Shown here in pieces: positions 4,601 to 10,961 of a stretch of DNA of 10,961 bases. The notes below the pieces were generated by a model. That model was not told where the DNA came from, made no database searches, and worked only from the letters and a program-made list of their open reading frames with translations. The DNA is from JBOHNS01 sp050730835 (lineage in GTDB: Bacteria; Patescibacteriota; Saccharimonadia; Saccharimonadales; UBA4665): positions 1 to 10,961 of the forward strand of contig JBOHNS010000001.1 in the NCBI GenBank assembly GCA_050730835.1. The letters run 5' to 3'. The number at the start of each line of letters is the position of its first letter. Position 1 is the first letter of the stretch. Position numbers and translations under genes: made by a program.

Positions 4601-5407
4601 CTAGCCATTATTAGCGTCGCGGCGCAAAAATAGGAACCAAGCCACGGCTCCAACCACTACTAAATAGCCCAAAAATACCAGCGCCGCCCGGCCCGGCGAC
4701 AAACTACCAATTTCGGATAGATGCTTGGCCGCTTCTCGCGACGCGCGTCCGCCGTTAGTAGTGGCCGTAGCCGCGCCGCCAGAATTGATTACCTGGCCAA
4801 GCGCCGTGAACGGCATATAAACGGAGTTGTGCTTTAGCAGTTGCGTTAGTAGTCCCTCGACTAATCCGGGAATCAAAAACAGCGCTACAATCGCGCCAAC
4901 TTGGCTGCGGATTAACACCGCTAGAACCAAGCCAGCCATAGAATAAGCCCAGCCATAAAACAAACTGTGCCAAACTAGGGTTCCGATATGAAGCGTTTGC
5001 GGCACCAAAACGTGCCCATGAGCGTGAATGCCTAAATTGCTAAAAACCGGCGCCAAAATACCGATCAAAGCCGTTAGAAACACCGCGTAAACGCTAATAG
5101 TTATAACCTTAGCCGCTAGCACTTTGCTACGGCTGCGGCTCGCTGTCAAAGTATACAAAATCGTGTTGTAGCGGTACTCATGCGTCATCAACAAAATAGC
5201 GACAACCGCGCCCACCACCATAATCATTAGACTGCCGGCAACATCGCTAGTAAATAACCCCGGATTAAGCAAATCCGTGCCCGAAAGCTGCCAGCCCTCG
5301 ATGTAAAAGCCGATAGCCATAACCGCTAGCGCGGCCAAGCCGGTAATAAAGTACGTCGAACGCACAGTTAGTAGCTTACGAAATTCCGATCTTAGTTCGG
5401 TCATCAT
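4601..5407 (-). CDS. ABC-2 type transporter permease
   Basis: This 268-aa protein has six predicted membrane segments, near residues 18-38, 60-80, 101-122, 148-166, 172-190 and 240-262. The cytoplasmic motif THEYRYNTILYTLTASRSRS (about 75-94) after the second segment is typical of ABC-2 permeases of the bacitracin/lantibiotic-exporter type (E-Y-R-x-x-T-I followed by a basic S-R loop). It would form the membrane channel for the ATPase encoded just upstream. The start ATG overlaps the ATPase stop in ATGA, and AGAGGA lies within the end of the ATPase gene, so translation is coupled. A second in-frame ATG three bases later is equally possible. A short Ala/Thr/Gly-rich loop lies near residue 212. 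The substrate is unknown. Confidence 0.85.
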   Translation of the reverse strand: MMTELRSEFRKLLTVRSTYFITGLAALAVMAIGFYIEGWQLSGTDLLNPGLFTSDVAGSLMIMVVGAVVAILLMTHEYRYNTILYTLTASRSRSKVLAAKVITISVYAVFLTALIGILAPVFSNLGIHAHGHVLVPQTLHIGTLVWHSLFYGWAYSMAGLVLAVLIRSQVGAIVALFLIPGLVEGLLTQLLKHNSVYMPFTALGQVINSGGAATATTNGGRASREAAKHLSEIGSLSPGRAALVFLGYLVVVGAVAWFLFLRRDANNG

Positions 5408-6321
5408 GATTGTTTATCCTCTTTGACTAAGGCGCTAAATTCTTCCTTGCCCTCGGTAATTTCCAGAAAAGCTTCTTCCAGCGAAGCATTGCGGCTAGTA
5501 AGTTCTAGGATTGGCAAGCCGGCCGTAAACGCTAATTTACCAATTTCATCAGTTGTGATACCGCTAACGGTAAAGCCGTTATCAACTTTTTGATGGGCTA
5601 GCTTTTCTTGATTTAATAATTTTTCCAAATGAGACGCGCTGCCCGCGCGTACATATACGCTAGAACCTTTGCTGCCGGCCACTAGCTCTTTCATAGAAGT
5701 GCTAGCAATCATTTTGCCCTGGCCAATTACCACAATATTGTCGGCCATCAGCTGCATTTCGCTTAATAAATGACTAGATACAAATACGGCGTTGCCTTTA
5801 TCGGCATAATCGCTTAGGAAATTCCGCAGCCAAGCTACACCTTCTGGATCCAGCCCGTTAGCCGGCTCGTCCAAAATCAAATATTTCGGCTCGCCTAGCA
5901 GCGCGGCGGCGATGCCTAGCCGTTGAGCCATACCTAGCGAAAATTTGCCCGGCTTTTGCTTAGCGACGTCTTTTAGCCCCACAATATCCAAAACTTCATC
6001 AACCCGCCCCAAGCGGATTCCGCCTTCAATCGCTAACACTTTCAGATGATTCCTGGCGGTTCTAGTCGGATGAAAAGCCTTAGCCTCTAGCAAAATACCG
6101 ACGACACTCGATGGCCGCGCGTAAGTATGCAAGCCCCTGCCGTCAAACGTAGTTTTGCCGCGGCCATTATCCAGTCCAACCATTAGCCGCATGGTAGTAG
6201 ATTTGCCGGCGCCATTCGGCCCCAAAAATCCGGTTACTTTGCCGGTCTCGACCTCGAAAGAAATATTGTCGACGGCCAGCTTTTTCTTGTAATTTTTTGT
6301 CAGGCCGTGGGCTTTAATCAT
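5404..6321 (-). CDS. ABC transporter ATP-binding protein (BcrA/NatA-like)
   Basis: In this 305-aa protein the Walker A motif is GPNGAGKST (residues 34-42). The signature is the variant FSLGMAQR (127-134), as in BcrA-type ATPases rather than LSGGQ. Walker B is YLILDEP (147-153), followed by the D loop GLDPEG, and the switch histidine is in SSHLL (H184). The C-terminal 80 residues end in SLEEAFLEI, the accessory domain of ABC-2 exporter ATPases. It powers the permease encoded by the overlapping next gene. Relatives export bacitracin, lantibiotics or sodium; the substrate here is unknown. The -10 box TATAAT (6335-6330) ends eight bases before the ATG and no Shine-Dalgarno sequence is present, so the mRNA is probably leaderless. 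Confidence 0.92.
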   Translation of the reverse strand: MIKAHGLTKNYKKKLAVDNISFEVETGKVTGFLGPNGAGKSTTMRLMVGLDNGRGKTTFDGRGLHTYARPSSVVGILLEAKAFHPTRTARNHLKVLAIEGGIRLGRVDEVLDIVGLKDVAKQKPGKFSLGMAQRLGIAAALLGEPKYLILDEPANGLDPEGVAWLRNFLSDYADKGNAVFVSSHLLSEMQLMADNIVVIGQGKMIASTSMKELVAGSKGSSVYVRAGSASHLEKLLNQEKLAHQKVDNGFTVSGITTDEIGKLAFTAGLPILELTSRNASLEEAFLEITEGKEEFSALVKEDKQS

Positions 6322-6329
6322 TTCTAGGC

Positions 6330-6358
6330 ATTATAGCCAGCCTCTTAATCAAGCACAA
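6330..6358 (-). promoter_or_regulatory. Promoter of the first ABC exporter operon
   Basis: On the minus strand TTGTGC (6358-6353), 17 bases and TATAAT (6335-6330) are followed by only eight bases before the ATG at 6321. A start seven bases after the -10 box would leave a leader of one or two bases. Confidence 0.6.
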
Positions 6359-6479
6359 ACTTTATGGTGATAATCTCCCAATAATTTTTAGTAACTCTTA
6401 AAGCCAAACTACACGTCATTAGTTGTTCGCGCAATTCTTTAGCACCGTCAAAATCGCTAATGTAAATTTTGCAGAATTT
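6345..6479 (-). pseudogene. Degenerate second copy of the dus 3' end
   Basis: On the minus strand this stretch encodes SKFCKIYISDFDGAKELREQ (then LMTC), nearly identical to residues 295-315 of the dus product (NKFCKIYISGFDGAKELREQ, then LMAA). At DNA level 6424-6479 matches 6999-7054 at 51 of 56 positions. The frame continues, unrelated, to a stop at 6345-6347. No start codon or upstream dus sequence is attached: the similarity stops abruptly at 6479, where the TGC-TATAAT promoter of the plus-strand gene begins. It looks like a leftover of a duplication or rearrangement rather than a gene. Confidence 0.8.
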
Positions 6480-6487
6480 GCTATAAT
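6479..6487 (+). promoter_or_regulatory. Extended -10 promoter of the amber-interrupted gene
   Basis: TGC-TATAAT at 6479-6487 is a perfect extended -10 element, which often works without a good -35; none is seen. The start would be near 6494, 22 bases before the ATG at 6516. The element starts exactly where the duplicated dus tail ends. Confidence 0.55.
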
Positions 6488-6515
6488 TATCATCAATAAA
6501 TAAGCAGCCGAAGCT

Positions 6516-6941
6516 ATGGCAGACGAAGTTGAAGAAAGACAGGTCCACGAAAAAACCACGACAACCGAAGAGCCGGACGGCGCAACTGTCGAGCGCACGC
6601 AAACCGTGCGCGAGCCGGCCGCCGCGAACGGCGCGCAGGCCGAGCAAAAGTAGCACAAGCAAAATGTCGTGGTGCGTGTCGTGTGGTTTATCGCCGGGAT
6701 TATTTTGGTTATTTTGGCTTTTCGGTTTATATTTTCGCTGCTTGGCGCCAACCAATCGACGGGCTTTGGCGGATTTATTTACAACATTTCGCACCCATTT
6801 GTCGCTCCGTTCTTTGGATTATTCGCCTATCATCCGCACTACGGAGCTTCGCATTTTGAAATTTACACGCTCGTTGCCATGGCCGTCGTCGCGATAATCG
6901 CTTACGGGATTAGCAAGCTAGTAACTATTACTCAGGCCTAG
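6516..6941 (+). pseudogene. Two-TM membrane protein gene (YggT-like) with an in-frame amber stop
   Basis: ATG at 6516 opens a 45-codon frame (MADEVEERQVHEKTTTTEEP and on), rich in Glu, Thr and Ala, ending at TAG 6651-6653. The same frame continues without further stops to TAG 6939-6941. The second part has two membrane segments, WFIAGIILVILAFRFIFSLL and FEIYTLVAMAVVAIIAYGIS, around a loop with SHPFVAPFF. R-F-x-x-S-L-L-G-A-N and the P-F loop resemble YggT-family proteins. Soluble acidic N terminus plus two-TM C terminus makes sense as one protein of about 141 residues, so the TAG looks like a recent nonsense change, readthrough or a sequence error. Alternatively GTG 6669 starts a separate 90-aa protein, but it has no Shine-Dalgarno sequence. 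The stop overlaps the stop of the convergent dus gene. Confidence 0.65.
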
Positions 6942-7936
6942 CGTTTAGCTTTTTCTAGCAAAGCTAGTAGAACGCTAGCATCGCTAGCGGCCATCAACTG
7001 TTCGCGCAATTCTTTAGCGCCGTCAAAACCCGAAATGTAAATTTTGCAGAATTTATTGAGCGTTTGAATATTGCGCTCGCCGTCCTGCCAGGTTTTATCA
7101 AACAATTCAACGTGCCTTTTAAACAGTTCAATCCGACTTACTACACCACATTTTTCCCATTTGCAAGAACCGTCCTTGCAAAATATGTATGGATTTTGGA
7201 AAATGCCGCGGGCTATCATTATGCCTTCTAGGTTATACTTTTTGGCTAATTCTAGACCTTGGCTGCGACTAGTTACGTCGCCGTTGCCGACGATTAGGGT
7301 TTTTGGCGAGATTGTGTCGCGCAGTTTGCTGACCTTACCGATTAAATCCCAATTGGCTGGCACTTTGCTCATTTGTTTTCGCGTGCGGCCGTGCATGGTT
7401 AGCATTGCTAAATCGTGTTTTAATAAAAATTCCGTCCAGCTCATGTCGACTTCGCTAAAACCTAGGCGGGTTTTTACGCTGACTGGCAATTTGCCATTTG
7501 CGCCTTTTTGGGTGGCTTTGATGATTTCACTGGCGAGTTGGCGATTGTTGATGAGCGCGCTGCAGGCGCCGGATTTAACTTCGCTTTTGGCCGGGCAGCC
7601 CATGTTCAAGTCTATGCCAACAAAGTTGCAACCACGCGGCAAGCCTAGTTCGCGCGCTAGCTGGCCACTAGCGATTTCCCTCGTAGTCTTATAAAAATTT
7701 TCCGGTTTTAAGCCCCAAATATGCGCGATTAGCGAAGTTTCGGATTTGACAAATTTTAGCTTTCTAAGTAACTTCGGCCGCCCCGGACTTTGCAAACCGT
7801 CAACATTTGTAAATTCGGTGAAAAACAAATCCGGCGCCGCGCACTCAGCCACAATCTGCCGGAAAACCGTATCAGTAACATCATCCATCGGCGCCAAAAC
7901 AAAAAACGGCCGGGGCAAATTATTAAAACTAGACAT
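6938..7936 (-). CDS. dus: tRNA-dihydrouridine synthase
   Basis: This 332-aa FMN-dependent enzyme reduces uridine to dihydrouridine in the tRNA D loop using NADPH. The TIM-barrel motifs are in order: FVLAPMDDVTD (residues 12-22, FMN site), GIDLNMGCPAK (107-117, with C114 as the catalytic general acid), VKTRLGF (154-160), LTMHGRTRKQ (179-188), VGNGDV (216-221) and GIMIARG (238-244), the phosphate-binding site. The C-terminal helical tRNA-binding domain ends in the KFCKIYISGFDGAKELREQ segment that is duplicated at 6424-6479. Three cysteines (253, 258, 263) cluster after the barrel, an uncommon touch. The -10 box TATAAT (7950-7945) ends eight bases before the ATG, with no Shine-Dalgarno sequence. 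The gene starts 39 bp after the second exporter and may also be read through from it. Confidence 0.93.
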   Translation of the reverse strand: MSSFNNLPRPFFVLAPMDDVTDTVFRQIVAECAAPDLFFTEFTNVDGLQSPGRPKLLRKLKFVKSETSLIAHIWGLKPENFYKTTREIASGQLARELGLPRGCNFVGIDLNMGCPAKSEVKSGACSALINNRQLASEIIKATQKGANGKLPVSVKTRLGFSEVDMSWTEFLLKHDLAMLTMHGRTRKQMSKVPANWDLIGKVSKLRDTISPKTLIVGNGDVTSRSQGLELAKKYNLEGIMIARGIFQNPYIFCKDGSCKWEKCGVVSRIELFKRHVELFDKTWQDGERNIQTLNKFCKIYISGFDGAKELREQLMAASDASVLLALLEKAKR

Positions 7937-7944
7937 TGCTTTTA

Positions 7945-7974
7945 ATTATAACTTGGCCGATTTTAGTCAAGCAA
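7945..7974 (-). promoter_or_regulatory. Promoter of dus
   Basis: On the minus strand TTGCTT (7974-7969), 18 bases and TATAAT (7950-7945) lie eight bases before the ATG. A TTGACT closer in, with a 14-base spacer, is a less likely -35. The -35 region lies directly beside the stop codon of the upstream permease. Confidence 0.5.
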
Positions 7975-7975
7975 A

Positions 7976-9244
7976 CTATTCCCAGCGGAAAACGCGGAAG
8001 GCGATCAGGTAAATCGCGATTGCCCAGCCGGCGATTAGGGCGATTTGGGGCCCGAGCGTAACTAGCGTGGCGTGCTGCGTGATAATCATGCGCATGCTGT
8101 TAATAACCGGCGTCAGCGGCAGATAATTGGCGATGCTTTGCAGCCACTGCGGCATCAGATAAATCGGGAAAAACACGCCGGTTAGAAACATTAGCGGAAA
8201 TACGACGAGGTTGGCCAGCGGCGCGGCCTGGTTTTGGTTTTTGGCCCAGCCGCCGATGGCCAGGCCGATGCCAAAAATCTCCCAAATGCCCAAAATCACA
8301 ATTATCGCCAGATCCAAATAATTGCCCGTCATCTTTAAGTGAAATACCGTAACGGCCACGATAAACATAACCGCAACCGAAATTAATCCGACCACCGATT
8401 GCGACAAAACATTCGACACAAAATACTGCCAAACGCGCAGCGGGCTGGCGTGCAATCGGCGCAAAACACCCTGCTTTTTGAGCTCCGGAAATACATTAGT
8501 CGGCCCGAAAATGCCGAGCCCGATAATAGCAAAGCCAAGCAAGCCCGAAAAAGTATAATCAAATTGCGTCAATCCATGTTGGTTTAATTTTTCGGATTTG
8601 ACGCTAAATGGTGTGCCGGAGGTTTTGGTTAGCTTGGCGTTAGTGCCGGCAAAAGTGCCCTTTAAAAGACTGGCCAGCGACTGCGCCGCCTGGGCGTTAT
8701 TCTGGTCGTAGCGCACGATGACTTGGCCGGACGGATAATTGTGGCCGTTTTTCACCATGCCAAAATTCGGCGGCAAAATCAGCTCGGCGTCAATTTGGCT
8801 GTGTTTTAGCTTGGTTTTGGCGTCGCTCAAACTGGTCGATTGCACTTTATAAGATTGACTATTTTTGATTTGGCTAGCGAATTTACGCGCGAACTGGCTG
8901 TGCGATTGATTAATTAGCGCCACATTGAACGACACGCTTTCGCCGTTGCCGCCGAAAATCCCGCCAAAGATAAACAAAAATATCAGCGGAAAAGCGATCG
9001 TAAAAAATATCGCCGTCTTGTCGCGAAACAACCTGAGAACGTTAATTTTGGCAAAAACTAAAACCGTATAAATGCTGCGTTGCCACGGAGCCAACGGTTT
9101 TTTCGAACGCGATTTTCGCGGTTTAGCTTGTTCGTCGTCCGACGAGCTTTTAGTTGCTTTGCGCCTGGCGACAAGCCGGAGGCGAACAATTCGAAAAACA
9201 ATCGAAAGCGCGGCTATTATTACTACAATAATTATGATATTCAT
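7976..9244 (-). CDS. ABC-2 type permease with an extra N-terminal membrane anchor
   Basis: In this 422-aa protein the core begins with AKINVLRLFRDKTAIFFTIAFPLIFLF and is typical of DrrB/YhfI-type ABC-2 permeases. A first membrane segment is followed by a long extracytoplasmic domain (about residues 95-230), then five hydrophobic segments including LLGFAIIGLGIFGPTNVFPE and LVVFPLMFLTGVFFPIYLMP. LRRLHASPLRVWQYF is the usual cytoplasmic coupling loop. Unusually, about 65 residues precede the core: a separate hydrophobic segment (MNIIIIVVIIAALSIVFRIV) and a charged Lys/Arg/Ser linker. I chose the ATG at 9244-9242, which overlaps the ATPase stop as TGATG; a TTG one codon earlier is possible. The substrate is unknown. 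Confidence 0.88.
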   Translation of the reverse strand: MNIIIIVVIIAALSIVFRIVRLRLVARRKATKSSSDDEQAKPRKSRSKKPLAPWQRSIYTVLVFAKINVLRLFRDKTAIFFTIAFPLIFLFIFGGIFGGNGESVSFNVALINQSHSQFARKFASQIKNSQSYKVQSTSLSDAKTKLKHSQIDAELILPPNFGMVKNGHNYPSGQVIVRYDQNNAQAAQSLASLLKGTFAGTNAKLTKTSGTPFSVKSEKLNQHGLTQFDYTFSGLLGFAIIGLGIFGPTNVFPELKKQGVLRRLHASPLRVWQYFVSNVLSQSVVGLISVAVMFIVAVTVFHLKMTGNYLDLAIIVILGIWEIFGIGLAIGGWAKNQNQAAPLANLVVFPLMFLTGVFFPIYLMPQWLQSIANYLPLTPVINSMRMIITQHATLVTLGPQIALIAGWAIAIYLIAFRVFRWE

Positions 9245-10005
9245 CAATCCCGCAGCGCCTTCCCGGTGTAATCTATGAACACGTCTTCCAGATTGGCTTG
9301 CTCGACTTGCTGCTCTTTTTTGAAGCCTTTTTTGAGCAGATTTTTGATCAAATCTTTGGGCGAATCAAGGGCTATGATTTTGCCATCGTCCATGATGGCC
9401 ACGCGGTCGCATAGCAGCTCGGCTTCTTCCATATAATGTGTTGTCATAATTACTGTGATGTCTTTGGCCTGGACTTGTTTGATCAAATCCCACAAACCGC
9501 GGCGGGCTTGCGGGTCGAGGCCGGTGGTCGGTTCGTCCATGAAAAAAACTTTCGGCTGATGCACCAGCGCCGCCGCCACGCTGAAGCGCTGGCGCTGGCC
9601 GCCAGACAAATTTTCGATGTAGCTAGAGGCCTTTTTTTCGAGATTAACTTCAGCCAAAAATTCCATGGGATTGACTTTTTCGCCGTAGCTGGCGGCCGTC
9701 ATTTGCAATAATTCTGTGAGTTTGACGTGATCCATAAAAGCCGGCGTTTGCTGCTGCACGCCAATCATGGCTTTGATGGTTTGCGGATGTTTGGCGGCGT
9801 CCACGCCGGCCAGCGTGACGCTGCCGCCATCGATTTCGCGCAAAGATTCGATCATCTCCAGCGTTGTGGTTTTGCCGGCGCCATTTGGTCCTAAAATACC
9901 GAAAATCTCGCCTTTTTTAACCTCAAAACTAATGCCCTTAACAACCGGCTTGCCGTCGTAATTTTTCTGTAAATTATCGACTTTTAGAATGTGTTCGCTC
10001 GCCAT
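9244..10005 (-). CDS. ABC transporter ATP-binding protein (DrrA/CcmA-like)
   Basis: In this 253-aa protein Walker A is GPNGAGKTT (residues 39-47) and the Q loop is VQQQTP. The signature is canonical, LSGGQRQR (133-140), Walker B is VFFMDEP (153-159), the D loop is GLDPQARR, and the switch histidine is H190 in MTTHYMEEAE. The C-terminal end, LEDVFIDYTGKALRD, is typical of multidrug and daunorubicin-type exporter ATPases. It forms a unit with the permease gene that its stop codon overlaps. A -10-like GATAAT (10019-10014) ends eight bases before the ATG, again without a Shine-Dalgarno sequence; no -35 is convincing. Confidence 0.92.
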   Translation of the reverse strand: MASEHILKVDNLQKNYDGKPVVKGISFEVKKGEIFGILGPNGAGKTTTLEMIESLREIDGGSVTLAGVDAAKHPQTIKAMIGVQQQTPAFMDHVKLTELLQMTAASYGEKVNPMEFLAEVNLEKKASSYIENLSGGQRQRFSVAAALVHQPKVFFMDEPTTGLDPQARRGLWDLIKQVQAKDITVIMTTHYMEEAELLCDRVAIMDDGKIIALDSPKDLIKNLLKKGFKKEQQVEQANLEDVFIDYTGKALRD

Positions 10006-10059
10006 ATTATCATATTATCATAAATAGTTTATCGGCTCGTCCGAGCTTTAAGCGCAAGC

Positions 10060-10096
10060 AAAACGCGGCCAGCGCTTGAACGTCGGCCGCGTTTTT
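10060..10096 (-). terminator. Strong intrinsic terminator after the 65-aa gene
   Basis: AAAACGCGGCC (10060-10070) and GGCCGCGTTTT (10085-10095) are perfect complements, an 11-bp stem with a 14-nt loop, with T runs at both ends. It lies about 35 bases past the stop of the 65-aa gene and before the second ABC operon, so it separates the two minus-strand units. It could work in both directions. Confidence 0.8.
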
Positions 10097-10129
10097 CAAG
10101 TTTACTTTTATAAATCTTTTAAAGACTTA

Positions 10130-10327
10130 CTATTTTTTGCGCTTGACGGTCAAAAAGCCGTTGCGCGGGTTTTCGTTGACTTCCATGCCATCCGGCAAAT
10201 CAGTTGCCTCTGGGCGGCTGTCTTTGCTGAAGTAGTAAATTGTTTGTTCTTTGCCGCCGCGAAGTGTAACCTTCTTGGAATTTAGGTGATATGTGACACC
10301 TTTTGAGTTTGTGTGCTTGTAGGCCAT
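10130..10327 (-). CDS. Conserved-looking 65-aa small protein of unknown function
   Basis: This basic 65-aa protein starts MAYKHTNSKGVTYHLNSKKV and ends in a Lys/Arg tail. The middle contains TLRGGKEQTIYYFSKD, and near the end is NENPRNGFLTVKRKK. The alternation of polar and hydrophobic residues suggests a small beta-rich fold. I recall similar short proteins with the ENPRNGF motif in Saccharibacteria and other CPR genomes, but no function is known to me. GGGAG seven to eight bases before the ATG is a good Shine-Dalgarno sequence. It has its own TTGACA promoter and a strong terminator, so it is a monocistronic gene, probably well expressed. Confidence 0.8.
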   Translation of the reverse strand: MAYKHTNSKGVTYHLNSKKVTLRGGKEQTIYYFSKDSRPEATDLPDGMEVNENPRNGFLTVKRKK

Positions 10328-10366
10328 TTTTTAACTCCCTCTCTTACATTTAGTAGTAGTACCCTT

Positions 10367-10396
10367 AACATACCCTGGTCGCGTTTGGTTTGTCAA
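10367..10396 (-). promoter_or_regulatory. Promoter of the 65-aa gene
   Basis: On the minus strand the consensus -35 TTGACA (10396-10391), 18 bases and TATGTT (10372-10367) place the start near 10360, a leader of about 33 nt that includes the Shine-Dalgarno sequence. On the plus strand the same bases read TTGTCA, which with TAATCT 17 bases on could be a weak divergent promoter for the next gene. Confidence 0.65.
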
Positions 10397-10493
10397 CTAG
10401 TTTTAAAATAAATAATCTACTTGCAAGACATAACGCTTATGTAATAAACTGTAGTTTAGTAAGCTTAAAATTAAGAATATCAGAGGGGAATTT

Positions 10494-10961
10494 ATGGATT
10501 TCACAAATCGCGGAGCAGACGCTCATCAAACCAACCCAAACCAAACTTCGCCCGCAAACAGCTCGGCGCCGGCACGGCCAACCGGAAGGCCGGAAAAGTC
10601 CAGAGGCAGATTGGCCACCCGCTACGATCGCGGCAGCGACGAAAAATTACTTAGAGTTGTAACGGTAATATTGCTCCTCTCGATCGCCATTATTTTGATT
10701 TTCCTGGCTGTCTTGTTTTACATTAGCCCGGGCGATCAAGGACATTACGTCAAAAAGAATGGCTACCAAGCCGTCGATCTGAGCATTGGCGGAGCCAATA
10801 GCGGCGATCAAATATATTTCGCTAAGATTACGTCAATCAATTCCCGATATTTTGTATTGCAGAATGTTTTCTATATTCCGTCAACTCAAAAAAATACCAA
10901 CGTTACTTTGTCACCGCTAGTTTGTCAAATCGACGCACCGTATGATCAGATGATCGTCAAC
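10494..10961 (+). CDS. Single-pass membrane protein of unknown function (3' end outside window)
   Basis: The frame is open for 156 codons from ATG 10494 to the window edge without a stop. The N-terminal 50 residues are disordered, rich in Asn, Pro, Ser, Ala and Arg (MDFTNRGADAHQTNPNQTSP and on), and presumably cytoplasmic. One membrane segment follows (about 57-79, VVTVILLLSIAIILIFLAVLFYI). The outside part begins with YVKKNGYQAVDLSIGG and then QIYFAKITSINSRYFVLQNVFYI. This Y-Q-A-V ... x-Y-F-G/A-K-I ... Y-x-x-L-x-x-x-x-Y-I pattern is one I associate with hypothetical proteins of Saccharibacteria. GAGGGG lies five bases before the ATG and is a strong Shine-Dalgarno sequence. Function unknown. 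Confidence 0.75.
   Translation, partial: MDFTNRGADAHQTNPNQTSPANSSAPARPTGRPEKSRGRLATRYDRGSDEKLLRVVTVILLLSIAIILIFLAVLFYISPGDQGHYVKKNGYQAVDLSIGGANSGDQIYFAKITSINSRYFVLQNVFYIPSTQKNTNVTLSPLVCQIDAPYDQMIVN

Noticed and set aside
6500..6794. Upstream part of the minus-strand frame that contains the dus-like fragment
   Set aside because: It is antisense to the amber-interrupted membrane gene. Only the 6345-6479 stretch has recognisable dus similarity.
7071..8012. Long plus-strand frames opposite dus
   Set aside because: Shadows of the conserved dus gene, with no protein motif or initiation signal.
10390..10662. 90-aa plus-strand frame overlapping the right-edge gene
   Set aside because: Its start region is the promoter area, and the overlapping frame from 10494 has a strong Shine-Dalgarno sequence, a membrane segment and stays open to the edge.
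1..10961. CRISPR array or tandem repeats
   Set aside because: I saw no regularly spaced repeats on reading the window; the only sizeable direct repeats are the tRNA tail and dus tail pairs.

Overview
The window reads as chromosomal DNA of a small-genome bacterium of the Candidate Phyla Radiation. Candidatus Saccharibacteria (TM7) is my best guess. The reasons are a WhiB-type iron-sulfur protein beside a trehalose-synthase-like glycosyltransferase, several very short proteins, genes with almost no 5' leader, tRNA genes with encoded CCA, and a moderate G+C content. This placement is inference from protein character; no marker gene proves it.

Layout. Positions 1-104 hold the last codons of a probable IS1595-type transposase. 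A MarR-type regulator (246-689) follows, with inverted repeats upstream. From 690 to 1600 the minus strand carries a 29-aa ORF behind a perfect-consensus promoter, a 43-aa DUF5670-like membrane peptide, an unidentified structured element between two terminators, and initiator tRNA-fMet(CAT). The last 19 bases of that tRNA gene are repeated 189 bp away, inside the structured element. Next is a divergent pair: an FtsB/DivIC-like septum protein (minus) and a WhiB-like protein (plus). A second CAT tRNA follows, which resembles tRNA-Ile2, and then the 580-aa glycosyltransferase.

From 4601 to 10005 most genes are on the minus strand: two ABC-2 exporter pairs (ATPase plus permease, coupled by ATGA or TGATG overlaps) flank a tRNA-dihydrouridine synthase (dus). 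Between the first exporter and dus lies a plus-strand two-TM gene (6516-6941) interrupted by an in-frame amber codon. Upstream of that gene is a second, degenerate copy of the dus 3' end. The window closes with a conserved-looking 65-aa protein and the 5' part of a single-pass membrane protein that runs off the edge.

Working together. The exporters are two self-contained two-gene operons. dus lies 39 bp after the second exporter but has its own -10 box. Five genes (marR, the septum gene, both ABC ATPases, dus) have a -10-like box only 6-10 nt before the ATG and no Shine-Dalgarno sequence, which suggests leaderless mRNAs. WhiB and the short peptides have ordinary Shine-Dalgarno sequences. The best leads are the amber-interrupted gene, the dus tail duplication, the tRNA-fMet tail repeat with its structured element, and the leaderless promoter class. 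I found no CRISPR array or obvious defence system.
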